64,000 nt of DNA from Alphaproteobacteria bacterium (GTDB taxonomy: Bacteria; Pseudomonadota; Alphaproteobacteria; Rhodospirillales; Casp-alpha2): the NCBI GenBank assembly GCA_024279135.1, contig JAJRRU010000001.1, forward strand, positions 95,945 through 159,944, in the 5' to 3' direction. A program made the position numbers and the translations under genes. Below the pieces are notes generated by a model. It saw only the letters and a program-made list of their open reading frames with translations. It ran no database searches and was not told where the DNA came from. Shown here piece by piece: positions 45,721 to 56,115 of the stretch (position 1 is the stretch's first letter; each line of letters begins with the position of its first letter).

Positions 45721-47979
45721 ATGAAAAAACATTCCCATATATTTGCCAGCATTGTTAAATTAGTCGGTAGCCCGTATGCATTGCTGTTACTGGCTCCAGT
45801 TTTATTTGTCGCATTTGCAGCCTTGTTTTATTTTGAACAGGAATTGAATGAGCGAAAACAGCAACTGTACGACCTAAGGACTAACGCAGAACAGATTTTA
45901 TCCCTTGATATTGAGGCAACGGCATCAATACGAAATGCGGCTGGTTTGGCTTCACGACGATACATTACTAATTATGACGAACTGATTGCTACAAAATCGG
46001 CACTCTTGGCTGAGAGTATGATGTTGACGAACAATGAGGCAATACTTTCCACGTTCGATGAACTAACAGAAGCCAGACATGCTATTGAAGAAATTCAACT
46101 TGAAGCGATTAATCTGATTAGAGAGAAGGAATGGGAAGAAGTCGTTATTCTGGTTACAGATAAATCTTTCAAACGTGAATTAGGCTTGTACAGAGCAAAA
46201 CTTTCGAAGGCCTTACGGGAGCTGGTTTTTGATGGAGAAAAACAGGCAGAACAAACCGCAAAGATGTTCAACATTGCACAAATTAGCGTGCTCAGCACAT
46301 TTTTGATCCTCACGATTATTGGTTTCTTCTACTCTCAGGAAATGCGGCGGAGCCTAAATCACCAATCAACAATGGCTGCAAACCTAGAAGACGCCAATCT
46401 TAACCTTGAGCAAAGAGTACAGGAGCGGACGAAGGAACTGGCCCAAACATTGTCTGAACAAGAGGCTGTTTTGTCTGCTATCGATTATGGTGTTATTTTC
46501 ATGGACGCCGACTTGCGAACCAGACTCATAAACCAAGCTTGTATGGAAATTTGGGGGTACGATAAGGAATATATAGATTCAAAACCAACAATGGCAGACC
46601 TCATTTATAAGAACCGCTATAACAATATTTACCCCGTATCCGATGAAAATTTCGATGCCTACGTAGTTGAACGCGTTAAGAAGGTTCAAGCGGGAACAAT
46701 ACCACCGACCGAGGTAGAGCGTGCGGATGGTCGAATCTTACGCTACCAGAACATCGTCCTTCCTGATGGTGGACGAATGCTTACATACATAGATGTGACC
46801 GATACGGTGCAGGCTGAAAGAAACTTAGCTGAAAAAGAAAAACACCTTCGGGCTGCTTTGGACAATATGAACGGCGGCATTATAATGGCCGATTCTGATT
46901 ATAAAATTTTACTCCTCAATCACCAGTATGTTGAACTCCACGGCTTCCCGGATGATCTAATTACGGTTGGAAGGTCTTTGAAGGATGAAACATTGTATCA
47001 GGCGAAAAACGGAGAGTTCGGTCCGGGAGACCCCCACGAACTAGCTGCTCAAGCTATTGAAAGTTGGGATAATTCCAAGCAGATGGACTACGAGCGGATG
47101 GTCCACACCGGACGCACCCTCCGTTTCAGTGGGACACCCATGCAGAACGGCGGTTACACAACGATAGTGACAGACATCACGGAACAAAAAAAAGCTGCAA
47201 CCAAACTGCAAGATGCATTCAACATCATTTCAAGTAGCATTGAGTATTCCAGTCGTATCCAACGCTCGATTTTGCCGGATAACAGTATTCTGGCTGCTGT
47301 TGTTGCTAGCCACTTCATCATCTGGGAGCCACGCGATGTAGTTGGTGGCGATATCTATTGGCATGGAGCTTGGGGCAACGGATGCTTAATCATATTAGGG
47401 GATTGTACAGGCCACGGTGTTCCTGGGGCCTTTATGACGTTGATTGCCATTGGTGCCTTGGAGCGCGCCATGAGCGAAATTGATGGTGGTGAAGTTGGAA
47501 AGCTGATCTCACGTGTACATCAGTATATTCAGGTTACTCTTGGTCAACATTATGTAGGTGGAGATTCGGATGATGGCATTGAACTTGGGGCTTGCTACTT
47601 TGTACCTGAAGAGCAAGAAATGACGTTTGCTGGTGCACGCTTTGAACTGTTCACAAACAAGGACGGAATTTTGTCTTCGGTTAAAGGGACGAAGGCAGGG
47701 ATGGGCTATCGCGGCATACCCTACACCCAAGAATATGATGAACAGACGCTGGAAATTAAGCCCGATCAACAATTCTATATGACAACCGACGGGTTGGTTG
47801 ATCAAGTCGGCGGAGAAAGAGGTCGAATGTTTGGCAAAAAACGTTTCAGAGAATTATTGTTGAAAATAAGTGATAAGCCAATGGAAGAGCAAAAGGAAGC
47901 TATATACCAAGCGCTATTAAACTATCAGGGAGAAAAGCTACGTCGAGACGATATCGCGGTAATAGGTTTTAGACTCTGA
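45721..47979 (+). CDS. Membrane sensor with two PAS domains and a SpoIIE-type PP2C phosphatase
   Basis: About 752 residues. TM1 about 18-38; a helical periplasmic domain 40-180; TM2 about 186-206; coiled coil 210-245; PAS1 about 250-360; PAS2 about 370-490; PP2C 510-752. Phosphatase residues: VVGGDIYWHGA, GDCTGHGVPGAFMTL, MTTDGLVDQVGG and LRRDDIAVIGFRL. The layout resembles SiaA-type phosphatases that act on a STAS-like partner, but no siaB/siaC gene follows. An in-frame ATG at 45682 inside the previous gene is an alternative start; neither has a clear ribosome site. Confidence 0.87.
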   Translation: MKKHSHIFASIVKLVGSPYALLLLAPVLFVAFAALFYFEQELNERKQQLYDLRTNAEQILSLDIEATASIRNAAGLASRRYITNYDELIATKSALLAESMMLTNNEAILSTFDELTEARHAIEEIQLEAINLIREKEWEEVVILVTDKSFKRELGLYRAKLSKALRELVFDGEKQAEQTAKMFNIAQISVLSTFLILTIIGFFYSQEMRRSLNHQSTMAANLEDANLNLEQRVQERTKELAQTLSEQEAVLSAIDYGVIFMDADLRTRLINQACMEIWGYDKEYIDSKPTMADLIYKNRYNNIYPVSDENFDAYVVERVKKVQAGTIPPTEVERADGRILRYQNIVLPDGGRMLTYIDVTDTVQAERNLAEKEKHLRAALDNMNGGIIMADSDYKILLLNHQYVELHGFPDDLITVGRSLKDETLYQAKNGEFGPGDPHELAAQAIESWDNSKQMDYERMVHTGRTLRFSGTPMQNGGYTTIVTDITEQKKAATKLQDAFNIISSSIEYSSRIQRSILPDNSILAAVVASHFIIWEPRDVVGGDIYWHGAWGNGCLIILGDCTGHGVPGAFMTLIAIGALERAMSEIDGGEVGKLISRVHQYIQVTLGQHYVGGDSDDGIELGACYFVPEEQEMTFAGARFELFTNKDGILSSVKGTKAGMGYRGIPYTQEYDEQTLEIKPDQQFYMTTDGLVDQVGGERGRMFGKKRFRELLLKISDKPMEEQKEAIYQALLNYQGEKLRRDDIAVIGFRL

Positions 47980-48293
47980 TAGTTTTCATCAAGAGAATGT
48001 CCGAGTTGGGTCACGAAGGTGTGCCTGAGCGAGTAGGCCGAATGATTGCTCGATGGCGTCAGGCCGTTCACACGCATTTGCCGGTTGCTACGGGCGCTTC
48101 ATTTAAGCAGAAGGTGATTGTAATCGATCTGTTTTGAGCCAGTTATAATAAGCTGATCGTGTGTGTACAAAACGAGACCTTTCCCCCAGGCTTCCCCCAG
48201 ATAAGGTGCAGTGTTCTGCACTCGTTCGCATGAATATGCATAGTGCCAAGAACAGGGACGCAATCAAAAATCGTTTAATATTAATGGAATAAG
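47980..48293. other. 314-base spacer before tRNA-Thr
   Basis: No gene recognised on either strand. A 98-codon minus-strand frame runs through the tRNA and is rejected. The left part (for example GTTGGGTCACGAAGGTGTGCC) has coding-like GC but no identifiable product; a small decayed fragment is possible. Confidence 0.4.
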
Positions 48294-48368
48294 TGGTGCC
48301 GCCGAGAGGAATTGAACCTCTGGCCCCGTCATTACCAATGACGTGCTCTACCCCTGAGCTACGGCGGC
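48294..48368 (-). tRNA. tRNA-Thr (anticodon GGT)
   Basis: On the minus strand the 75 bases fold as a tRNA: acceptor stem GCCGCCG/CGGCGGC with discriminator A and encoded CCA, D arm GCTCAGGGGTAGAGC, anticodon stem CGTCA/TGACG with loop TTGGTAA (anticodon GGT), and T arm AGAGGTTCAATTCCTCT. All four stems pair. Confidence 0.97.
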
Positions 48369-48495
48369 ATGGCTTATTAAAGCGCGCGGAAGATGCCACA
48401 GGTATGCGGGTCTGGCAAGTGTTGATTTGTACTTGTTTATGGGGTGGCGTTCTGGCAAACGAAGACTTGTTTATTCACCAGGCACGGTATGACGC

Positions 48496-48693
48496 ATGTC
48501 GGAACGAAAACCTGACAAACCTGGCAAGCCCTCGCGGGGGCAGGACAGAAAGGCGGCGCGTGATGAGCGCCAGGCTACGGCCTTGCGTGAAAATCTGTTA
48601 CGCCGCAAACAACAAATTCGTGGCAGGCAGCAAAAAAATCCCGAAATTGATGCCGGAAATGCTGTAAAGCAACCGCCAGAAAATAAAAAATAA
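48496..48693 (+). CDS. Small basic hypothetical protein upstream of murA
   Basis: 65 residues, very rich in Lys, Arg and Gln (MSERKPDKPGKPSRGQDRKA, then ALRENLLRRKQQIRGRQQK). Similar short basic proteins lie just before murA in other alphaproteobacteria; they have no known function. It ends 98 bases before murA. No strong ribosome site, so moderate certainty. Confidence 0.6.
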   Translation: MSERKPDKPGKPSRGQDRKAARDERQATALRENLLRRKQQIRGRQQKNPEIDAGNAVKQPPENKK

Positions 48694-48791
48694 ACCGGGC
48701 AATGTTTACCAGTCCGTCATATTTCGGCCCTATTTTTTTCATATACCTCTCCCATATCACTCATCTAACAATGCAGGACTGTAAATAAACA

Positions 48792-50078
48792 ATGGATCAG
48801 ATAATCATACGAGGTGGCCGACCGCTGGAAGGTGAAATTCAGATCAGCGGTGCAAAAAATGCCGCCCTGCCGTTGATGGCGGCCAGTTTGCTGAGTGCCG
48901 AGCCTCTGATCCTGACGAACCTGCCGGACCTGGCCGATATCACCAGTATGCGTCACGTGCTGGAAAGCCTCGGTACGAACATCCAATGCAATGGCGAGCA
49001 AGGCCCCGACAGCACCTGTACCATGCAATCGGCCACTATTACCGAAACCATGGCACCCTATGATCTGGTGCGCAAAATGCGGGCCTCTGTGCTGGTGCTG
49101 GGTCCGTTACTGGCACGCGAGGGCCATGCCCGGGTATCGTTGCCCGGCGGGTGCGCTATCGGTACCCGCCCGGTGGACCTGCACCTGAAAGCCATGGCCC
49201 AGCTTGGGGCCAAAATTAACCTTGAGGATGGCTATATCGAGGCCACCGCGCCGGACGGTGGATTGACCGGTGGGCAAATCGTATTTCCCTTTGTCACCGT
49301 GGGTGGTACGGAAAACGCCTTGATGGCGGCAACCCTTGCCAGTGGCGAGACCACAATTTCCAATGCCGCCCGTGAGCCGGAAATTACCGATCTGGCCAAC
49401 TGCCTGGTCGCCATGGGGGCTAAAATCGATGGCATTGGCAGTGATACCCTGAAAATTACCGGGGTTAGCAGCTTACACGGAGCGCGCTACGCCGTGGTCC
49501 CTGATCGCATCGAGACCGGCAGCTACGCCGTGGCTGCGGCCATTACCGGGGGTTGCCTGAAGCTCAAGGGAACACGTCTGGACCTGATTGGTTCGGTATC
49601 CGATATCCTGCGCGAATGCGGCGTGGATATAGAAGAAGACACCCAACAGAACTGCCTGACCGTCTCGCGTACCAATGGGCCTATTCGCGGGGTTGATATC
49701 ATAACCGAGCCCTATCCGGGGTTCCCTACCGATATGCAGGCCCAGTTGATGGCTCTGATGGCTACGGCCACCGGTGCATCCATGATAACCGAGAGCATCT
49801 TTGAAAACCGCTTCATGCATGTACCGGAGCTTTGCCGCATGGGGGCCAATATCAATGTGCACGGCTCTTCGGCCATTGTTCGAGGGGTCGACAGGCTTTC
49901 ACCCGCACCGGTTATGGCGACGGATTTACGGGCCTCGGTTTCGCTGGTTCTGGCGGCTTTATCGACGCAGGGCGAAAGTGTTATCAGCCGGGTTTATCAT
50001 CTCGATCGCGGATATGAACACCTGCCCGAAAAACTGGCGGCCTGTGGTGCTCAGATTACCCGCGTGCGAAACAGCTAA
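48792..50078 (+). CDS. murA: UDP-N-acetylglucosamine 1-carboxyvinyltransferase
   Basis: First committed enzyme of peptidoglycan precursor synthesis: transfers enolpyruvate from PEP to UDP-GlcNAc. 428 residues. Start motif [18 protein letters not shown]; the catalytic Cys is C121 in [17 protein letters not shown] (Cys type, so fosfomycin-sensitive type by this residue); later [18 protein letters not shown] and [13 protein letters not shown]. Starts the conserved block that runs through hisG and hisD. Confidence 0.97.
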   Translation: MDQIIIRGGRPLEGEIQISGAKNAALPLMAASLLSAEPLILTNLPDLADITSMRHVLESLGTNIQCNGEQGPDSTCTMQSATITETMAPYDLVRKMRASVLVLGPLLAREGHARVSLPGGCAIGTRPVDLHLKAMAQLGAKINLEDGYIEATAPDGGLTGGQIVFPFVTVGGTENALMAATLASGETTISNAAREPEITDLANCLVAMGAKIDGIGSDTLKITGVSSLHGARYAVVPDRIETGSYAVAAAITGGCLKLKGTRLDLIGSVSDILRECGVDIEEDTQQNCLTVSRTNGPIRGVDIITEPYPGFPTDMQAQLMALMATATGASMITESIFENRFMHVPELCRMGANINVHGSSAIVRGVDRLSPAPVMATDLRASVSLVLAALSTQGESVISRVYHLDRGYEHLPEKLAACGAQITRVRNS

Positions 50079-50184
50079 AATCAATACTCTCTCTGCTGGT
50101 TTTTCCGGTAAAAACGGGGTAGTACAGCGCTTTAGACGACAATTGTGTACTGGTCCGTTTATGTACAGGCCGTTGGAGAGAAAT

Positions 50185-50865
50185 ATGAGTTCATCGACAA
50201 ATGATAAACTGGTTTTGGCCCTGCCCAAGGGCCGCATCCTCGGTGAAGTGATGCCGCTGGTTCGTCATGCCGGGATCGAACCGGAAGCCGCGTTCGATGA
50301 CGAGTCATCCCGCCAGTTGCGTTTTACCACCAACCACGACAACATCGATATTATCCGGGTCAGGAGTTTTGATGTGGCGACCTTTGTGGCTTTCGGGGCG
50401 GCTCACATCGGGGTTTGCGGCAATGATGTGCTGATGGAATTTGACTACCCGGAAATCTATGCACCGCTGGATATGAATATCGGTCATTGCCGCATATCGG
50501 TTGCCGAACCGGCGGGAATGGTCGGCGGTGACGATCCGGCGAAATGGTCGAGCATTCGTGTGGCAACCAAATATCCGGGTATTACGGCGAAGTATTTTGC
50601 CGCCCGTGGCGTGCAGGCCGAATGCATAAAATTAAACGGTGCCATGGAGCTGGCCCCGTCGCTGGGGCTGTGCCGACGGATTGTCGATCTTGTCTCCAGT
50701 GGGGCAACCATGAAGGCCAACGGGTTGGTTGAAATTGAGGTTCTGGCCGAGATTACCTCTCGTCTGGCCATCAACCGGGCCGCCTGGAAAACCCGCTCGG
50801 CAGAAATCAATGGCTGGATCGCGCGATTCTCCGATGCCGTAGAAGCCTTCAGGAAAGCCGCCTGA
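50185..50865 (+). CDS. hisG: ATP phosphoribosyltransferase, short form catalytic subunit
   Basis: First enzyme of histidine synthesis. About 226 residues, the short form that needs the HisZ regulatory partner; hisZ is not in the window. Motifs: [47 protein letters not shown], and the PRPP loop [14 protein letters not shown]. The frame continues upstream into murA; ATG 50185 with GGAGAG before it fits the family start. It overlaps hisD by three bases (TGATG). Confidence 0.95.
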   Translation: MSSSTNDKLVLALPKGRILGEVMPLVRHAGIEPEAAFDDESSRQLRFTTNHDNIDIIRVRSFDVATFVAFGAAHIGVCGNDVLMEFDYPEIYAPLDMNIGHCRISVAEPAGMVGGDDPAKWSSIRVATKYPGITAKYFAARGVQAECIKLNGAMELAPSLGLCRRIVDLVSSGATMKANGLVEIEVLAEITSRLAINRAAWKTRSAEINGWIARFSDAVEAFRKAA

Positions 50866-52163
50866 TGACCTTGCATCTGCTCACATCCAGCCCTGATTTT
50901 AAAACCGCGTTCAACGAATTTCTGTTGGCAAAGCGCGAGCCGGAAGCCGATGTCAACCAACAGGTCGCCACAATCGTGCAAACCGTCCGTGATCAGGGCG
51001 ATCAAGCGTTATTCGATTATACCAGACAGTTTGACCGGTTCGACCCAAGCGATTGCGGACTGGCGTTTACCGCTCAGGAGATTTCAGCGGCCCGTAGCCA
51101 ATGCGACAGTGATACTCTGGCCGCGCTGGAATTGGCCGCTGGCCGCATTACCGATTACCATGTTCGCCAAAAACCGGAAAATTTGCAGTACGACGATGAC
51201 GCCGGGGTTCGGCTTGGTTACCGGTGGACCGCGGTGCAGTCCGCCGGAATGTACGTGCCCGGTGGAACGGCGTCCTATCCGTCATCGGTGCTGATGAATG
51301 CCATACCGGCCAGGGTCGCCGGGGTTGAGCGACTGGTCATGGCGGTGCCCACACCGGACGGGGTGATTAACCCGCTGGTGCTGGCCGCAGCAGAGATTGC
51401 CGGTGTGGACGATATCTACCGTATCGGTGGTGCCCAGGCCATTGCCGCACTGGCCTATGGCACCCAGACCATTGAAAGCGTCGACAAGATTGTCGGGCCG
51501 GGCAATATCTACGTAGCGACCGCCAAGCGTCAGGTTTTCGGGACCGTTGGTATTGATATGATCGCCGGGCCCTCTGAAATACTGGTGGTAGCTGACGCCC
51601 GGAATGATCCGGAATGGATCGCGGCTGATCTGTTGTCGCAGGCCGAACACGATACCGTCGCCCAGGCTATTCTGGTAACCGACGACGCCGGGTTCGCCGA
51701 GCGCGTCTGTCAGGCAATTGATATGCATCTGGAGAATTTACCGCGCGCAGAAATAGCCGCGGCGAGTTGGCGTGATTTCGGCGCGGTAATTATCCTGAAC
51801 CATCTGGATGAGGCTGTTTCAATTATTGACGCAATTGCACCGGAACACCTGGAACTGGCCATTGATGAACCAGAAATTCTGGCCCACAGAATCCGCAATG
51901 CCGGATCTGTCTTTTTGGGGCGTTATACGCCCGAAGCCATCGGTGATTATATAGCCGGGCCTAACCATGTGCTGCCCACGGCACGCAGTGCTCGTTTTTC
52001 CTCAGGTCTCGGGGTGCTGGATTTCATGAAGCGGACATCTTTTATTGCCTGTGACCGGACGTCGTTGTCCAATATTGGGCCGGCAGCGGCGTGTCTTGCC
52101 AATGCGGAAGGGCTTGATGCCCATGCACTTTCCATTACTATTCGTTTTCCTCAGAACGATTGA
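50865..52163 (+). CDS. hisD: Histidinol dehydrogenase
   Basis: Last enzyme of histidine synthesis, oxidising histidinol to histidine with two NAD and a zinc ion. 432 residues. Motifs: MYVPGGTASYPSSVLMNAIPA, GGAQAIAALAYGT, KIVGPGNIYVATAKR, DMIAGPSEILVVAD, SQAEHDT (zinc ligand His) and APEHLELA, GPNHVLPT. Directly coupled to hisG. Confidence 0.96.
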   Translation: MTLHLLTSSPDFKTAFNEFLLAKREPEADVNQQVATIVQTVRDQGDQALFDYTRQFDRFDPSDCGLAFTAQEISAARSQCDSDTLAALELAAGRITDYHVRQKPENLQYDDDAGVRLGYRWTAVQSAGMYVPGGTASYPSSVLMNAIPARVAGVERLVMAVPTPDGVINPLVLAAAEIAGVDDIYRIGGAQAIAALAYGTQTIESVDKIVGPGNIYVATAKRQVFGTVGIDMIAGPSEILVVADARNDPEWIAADLLSQAEHDTVAQAILVTDDAGFAERVCQAIDMHLENLPRAEIAAASWRDFGAVIILNHLDEAVSIIDAIAPEHLELAIDEPEILAHRIRNAGSVFLGRYTPEAIGDYIAGPNHVLPTARSARFSSGLGVLDFMKRTSFIACDRTSLSNIGPAAACLANAEGLDAHALSITIRFPQND

Positions 52164-52193
52164 TACTGGAATTCAGGACGGGAGAAGGCGGCC

Positions 52194-52667
52194 ATGCCGC
52201 ATCGGCAAAAAATCGCCCAGATTACACTGGATGAAAAAACCTTCCTGCGCCGTAGCCCGCAAGTCGAGCACGAACGCAAGGTCGCTATTTACGACCTTCT
52301 GGAAGAGAATTATTTCAAACCCTTTGGCTCGCTTACCGGGCCATATTGTGTGCGGTTGGGTATCAAGGAAGACCGTTTACAGTTCGCGGTTTGTGATGAG
52401 AAGGATGATCACCTTACCTCTATATCCCTGTCACTGAAATCCTTTCGGGGGATTATCAAGGATTACTTTTTGGTCTGTGAAAGCTATTTTGAAGCCATCA
52501 AAACCAAAGCCCCGTCACAGATTGAGGCGATTGATATGGGTCGCCGTGGACTGCATAACGAAGGTGCTGAAATGCTGCGCGACCGCTTGGCTGAAAAAGT
52601 CGAGATCGATATCGATACGGCCAGACGTTTATTTACCTTGATCTGTGTCTTGCATGTCCGGGGCTGA
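52194..52667 (+). CDS. UPF0262 family protein
   Basis: 157 residues. Matches UPF0262, found in alphaproteobacteria next to hisD: DEKTFLRRSPQVEHERKVAI, LTGPYCVRLGIKEDRL, SLKSFRGIIKDYFLVCESYFEA and AIDMGRRGLHNEGAE. Function unknown. It is 30 bases after hisD and 5 before the phosphatase gene, so it belongs to the same transcript. Confidence 0.9.
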   Translation: MPHRQKIAQITLDEKTFLRRSPQVEHERKVAIYDLLEENYFKPFGSLTGPYCVRLGIKEDRLQFAVCDEKDDHLTSISLSLKSFRGIIKDYFLVCESYFEAIKTKAPSQIEAIDMGRRGLHNEGAEMLRDRLAEKVEIDIDTARRLFTLICVLHVRG

Positions 52668-52672
52668 TCCAG

Positions 52673-53119
52673 ATGGTTGATCTGCCTTCTGCCGTCTTGT
52701 TTTCGTGTACCTTTAATTCAATCCGCTCCCCCATGGCCGAAGCCATGCTCAAATATTTGCACGGCAAAAGTATTTTTATTGACAGCGCGGGTGTGCGCGA
52801 TGGGGAAATTGACGGTTATGCGATCACGGTTATGGATGAAATCGGCATTGATTTGTCCAATCATAAATCGAAGACCATCGATGAGCTGGAAGACAGTTCA
52901 TACGATTTGATCATATCCCTGTCACCCCAGGCCCAGCACAAAGCCGTGCAACTGACCCACTGGATGTCGTGTGATCTTGAATTCTGGAACACCTACGATC
53001 CCTCTCTGGTGTTATCTGAACGGCGCGAGGTGGTTCTGGAGTCTTATCGTCAGTGCCGCGATCAACTTATGACTCGGATCAGGGAACGGTTCCCCACATC
53101 AGGTTTTAATGATACCTGA
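52673..53119 (+). CDS. Low molecular weight protein-tyrosine-phosphatase-like protein
   Basis: 148 residues. The P-loop C-x5-R is C12-T-F-N-S-I-R18-S and the general-acid loop has YDPS (D109). It is the LMW-PTP fold that also includes arsenate reductase; ArsC-specific cysteines are not present, so phosphatase is preferred. In this conserved gene block it lies between UPF0262 and infA. Its substrate is unknown. Confidence 0.85.
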   Translation: MVDLPSAVLFSCTFNSIRSPMAEAMLKYLHGKSIFIDSAGVRDGEIDGYAITVMDEIGIDLSNHKSKTIDELEDSSYDLIISLSPQAQHKAVQLTHWMSCDLEFWNTYDPSLVLSERREVVLESYRQCRDQLMTRIRERFPTSGFNDT

Positions 53120-53272
53120 GGGCTGTCACGCCCATCAGATGGCAAATTTGTTAAATCTAAAGAGTTGATTTTAAACAATTAACACAATAGTTTGTCTATT
53201 CGCTTGATTTCTTTCCGGTTTGACCGCATTTTCGGGCGCAAATTAATTACAGCCTTTACTTGAAGGAATGGC

Positions 53273-53491
53273 ATGGCGAAAGAAGAAATACTCGAATTCA
53301 ATGGCTTGGTGACGGAACTTCTTCCGAACGCCATGTTCCGTGTGACACTCGAAAATGATCATGAAATCCTCGCCCATACGGCGGGTAAGATGCGCAAGCA
53401 CCGTATCCGGGTACTGGCCGGTGATCGGGTTACGGTTGAAATGACCCCTTACGATCTGACCAAGGGTCGTATTACCTTCCGGTTTAAATAA
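53273..53491 (+). CDS. infA: Translation initiation factor IF-1
   Basis: 72-residue OB-fold protein that blocks the ribosomal A site during initiation. Sequence is nearly invariant: [59 protein letters not shown] and [12 protein letters not shown]. Preceded by a 150-base AT-rich leader and GAAGGAA. Followed by maf seven bases after the stop. Confidence 0.98.
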   Translation: MAKEEILEFNGLVTELLPNAMFRVTLENDHEILAHTAGKMRKHRIRVLAGDRVTVEMTPYDLTKGRITFRFK

Positions 53492-53498
53492 ATTTATC

Positions 53499-54110
53499 GT
53501 GACTGGGACCGTAACCGGGACCAACCGTCCGCGTCTGGTATTAGCTTCGGCTTCGCCCCGGCGTCAGGAATTGCTTGCTCAGATCGGTATCATACCAGAC
53601 ACCATTGATGCGGCCCATATTGATGAGACACCCAGACACCGGGAATTGCCTCGTGTCCATGCTGCGCGTCTTAGCCTGGCCAAGGCCCAGGCCGTGGCAA
53701 CGCGTCATCCGGGATGTTTCGTGCTGGGCGCCGATACGGTGGTGGCTTGCGGGCGGCGGATACTGCCCAAAGCGAGCGATAGGGATGAGGTACGGCAATG
53801 CCTGGCCATGCTTTCGGGCCGACGCCACCGGGTTTATGGCGGGGTCTGTCTGGTAACACCAGATGGCGAGATACTGCGCCGGGTGGTTATGACGGCGGTC
53901 TATTTCAAACGCCTGTCGGCCCAGGAAACGGCACATTATATCGCCTCTGGCGAGGGTTGCGGCAAGGCCGGTGGTTATGCCATCCAGGGGTTGGCTGCGG
54001 CCTTTATCAAGAAAATAAACGGCTCCTATGCCAATGTGGTTGGCCTGGCTGTGCATGAGGTTGCCGCCATGCTGAACGGAAATGGCTATCCTCTTTATAA
54101 CGAAACCTGA
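53499..54110 (+). CDS. maf: Maf family nucleotide pyrophosphatase
   Basis: 203 residues from GTG 53499. Maf proteins hydrolyse non-canonical or house-cleaning nucleoside triphosphates (dTTP/UTP type). Motifs: LVLASASPRRQELLAQIG, DETPRHRELP, ADTVVACGRRILPKA and GKAGGYAIQG with the catalytic Lys/Glu region. GTG lies 7 bases after infA; the frame starts TGTVTGTNRPRL, so a slightly later start is possible. Confidence 0.93.
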   Translation: MTGTVTGTNRPRLVLASASPRRQELLAQIGIIPDTIDAAHIDETPRHRELPRVHAARLSLAKAQAVATRHPGCFVLGADTVVACGRRILPKASDRDEVRQCLAMLSGRRHRVYGGVCLVTPDGEILRRVVMTAVYFKRLSAQETAHYIASGEGCGKAGGYAIQGLAAAFIKKINGSYANVVGLAVHEVAAMLNGNGYPLYNET

Positions 54111-54115
54111 AAACA

Positions 54116-55555
54116 ATGTTATTTGATACCCTGCTCATCGATGGCCTGACCAGCGAGCTTCGAATCGCCAGGGTTCGTGACGGAATTTTACAGGAAGTGG
54201 AAATTCACCGCGCTGTTAATGACAGCGGGGCAGGGGGCCATAAAAGGCACGTGGGTGACATCATACAGGGCCGGGTTCGCGCCGTGGTGGCTGGTCTGCA
54301 TGGTGCCTTTATCGAAATCGGCGATGATGCCGATGGTTTCCTGCCGTTCCCGGAAAAATCCAAAAAACCGCCCCTTGTGGAAGGCCAGGACATCATTGTT
54401 CAGGTGCGAAATGAGGCAATGGGCGAAAAAGGGGCACGGTTGACCAACAGGGTCAATTTTTCAGGCTCTTACAGTGTTTATCTGCCGGGGCAGTCCGGTA
54501 TTCACGTACCTCGTAACTTTCGGGGTGATGAACGGGCCGGACCGCTAGTTGAGGCGATTTCGGCTATCCTGCCGTCAGGGGATGGCGCTATTATCCGCAC
54601 CGCAGCCTTTGCTCCGGGGCAAACCGTCAGTTCCGGGTTGGTGGAGCGGGATTTTTCCACCTTGTGCAAACAATGGGTCGATGCCCTGGCCCTTGCGGAT
54701 CGCTCCTCACCTCCGGCCCTGATATGTCAGGCCCCCGATCCGGTGCAGGTCGCCCTGCGAGGTCTTGATCTGTCGGTCGTCAAGCGTATCGTCATCGATG
54801 GAGGTGAGGCTTATGGACGTATTTACGATTTTGTTCAGGCGTCATTGCCGCCCGTTGCCGCCGTACTTGAACGCCACGGTGATAATCGCCCGTTATTTGA
54901 TGCCCTGGCCATTGACGAGCAGATCGAGGCCGCCCTGGAGCCGTGTGTCGGGCTTGCTGGCGGCGGGCACATCACCATTTCCCAGACCCCGGCCTGTATC
55001 ACCGTAGACGTAGACTCAGGCGCTGCATCGAACAAGGGCAGCCGGGCTCAGGTAATCAATCGCACCAATCTGGAGGCCTGTGACGCCCTGTTGCATCATT
55101 TACGGCTGCGTAATCTGGCCGGACCTGTTGTGATCGATTTTATTTCATCGCGCGACCGTAAGGCCGGTCAGGCCCTGTTGAAACATCTACAAACCCTTGC
55201 CGCACAACACAGCGTTCCGGTGCAGGTCGCCGGTTTTACCCGACTGGGACTCGTTGAATGTTTGCGCCGACGGCGTTCTCCCAGCTTGGCGGACATCTTG
55301 TGCGGGCAGGGGGGGGGCGATAAATCACCGCGCAGCCTGGCCTATGACGCCCTGCGCAGCCTTTATGGTGAGGGCCGGGGTAATCCCGGTCGGTCGCTGG
55401 AATTGAGGGCTAGCGGGGCAATCTGTGATCTGTTAAATGGTTCCATGAATAGTGAACGCCAAACCGTGCAGCGTGATCTGGGCGTGGAAATTAACATAAC
55501 CCGCGCACCATCGTCACCCGCACCGGGTCGTGGATTTGACGTTCATGCGGGGTAA
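54116..55555 (+). CDS. rng: Ribonuclease E/G family protein
   Basis: 479 residues, close to E. coli RNase G (489). S1 RNA-binding domain about 35-125 (GDIIQGRVRAVVAGLHGAFIEIG), then 5' sensor and DNase I-like parts (KQWVDAL and RIVIDGGEAYGRI), and the catalytic metal Asp in ITVDVDSGAAS, followed by LRNLAGPVVIDFISSRDR. The Zn-link cysteines of RNase E are absent. Start ATG 54116 is five bases after maf. Confidence 0.93.
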   Translation: MLFDTLLIDGLTSELRIARVRDGILQEVEIHRAVNDSGAGGHKRHVGDIIQGRVRAVVAGLHGAFIEIGDDADGFLPFPEKSKKPPLVEGQDIIVQVRNEAMGEKGARLTNRVNFSGSYSVYLPGQSGIHVPRNFRGDERAGPLVEAISAILPSGDGAIIRTAAFAPGQTVSSGLVERDFSTLCKQWVDALALADRSSPPALICQAPDPVQVALRGLDLSVVKRIVIDGGEAYGRIYDFVQASLPPVAAVLERHGDNRPLFDALAIDEQIEAALEPCVGLAGGGHITISQTPACITVDVDSGAASNKGSRAQVINRTNLEACDALLHHLRLRNLAGPVVIDFISSRDRKAGQALLKHLQTLAAQHSVPVQVAGFTRLGLVECLRRRRSPSLADILCGQGGGDKSPRSLAYDALRSLYGEGRGNPGRSLELRASGAICDLLNGSMNSERQTVQRDLGVEINITRAPSSPAPGRGFDVHAG

Positions 55556-55566
55556 CGGGGCATAAA

Positions 55567-55770
55567 ATGACTAAAATACCTGACGCCAAGGTCATACCGC
55601 TAAGGAAGCTCAAGTGCACCATGTGCAATCGACCTCAGACCCATGCATACCGCCCCTTTTGCTCGCGCCGGTGCGCCGATCTTGATTTGGGAAAGTGGCT
55701 GGGCGGCGATTACCGGGTCGTCCGAGACGATCAGCCAGACGAACAAGAAGACGATTATAATGAAGAATGA
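55567..55770 (+). CDS. yacG: DNA gyrase inhibitor YacG
   Basis: 67-residue zinc protein of the YacG family, which binds and inhibits gyrase. Zinc cysteines C17, C20, C32 and C36 (KCTMCNRP and PFCSRRCADLDLGKWL). The C-terminus is acidic. It is 11 bases after rng. The conserved block ends here, before tRNA-Phe. Confidence 0.92.
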   Translation: MTKIPDAKVIPLRKLKCTMCNRPQTHAYRPFCSRRCADLDLGKWLGGDYRVVRDDQPDEQEDDYNEE

Positions 55771-55901
55771 AAAAACGTGAAAAACTCAATGTTCGACGCT
55801 GGACAGGGGGTCGTAAATTCTCTATACACGCACCGCAACACGTTGATGCATTGCTGTTAAATCATCATCGTGTCATTATTTCCTGACCTCTTTCAGGATG
55901 T

Positions 55902-55977
<76 letters not shown>

Positions 55978-56115
55978 TTTTTTCCTCAATGAAATCAATG
56001 ACTTACAGTTTTACGGGCGATAAATTTGTCGCGCAATATGTATATCCTTGCTCATATCTGTAAGTGTTTGTTTTTATTGGCTTATCCCCCCTTGTCCCTC
56101 CGCGTGCGGGCCAGT

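Noticed and set aside
48103..48399. 98-codon minus-strand frame
   Set aside because: It runs through tRNA-Thr and has no recognisable content.
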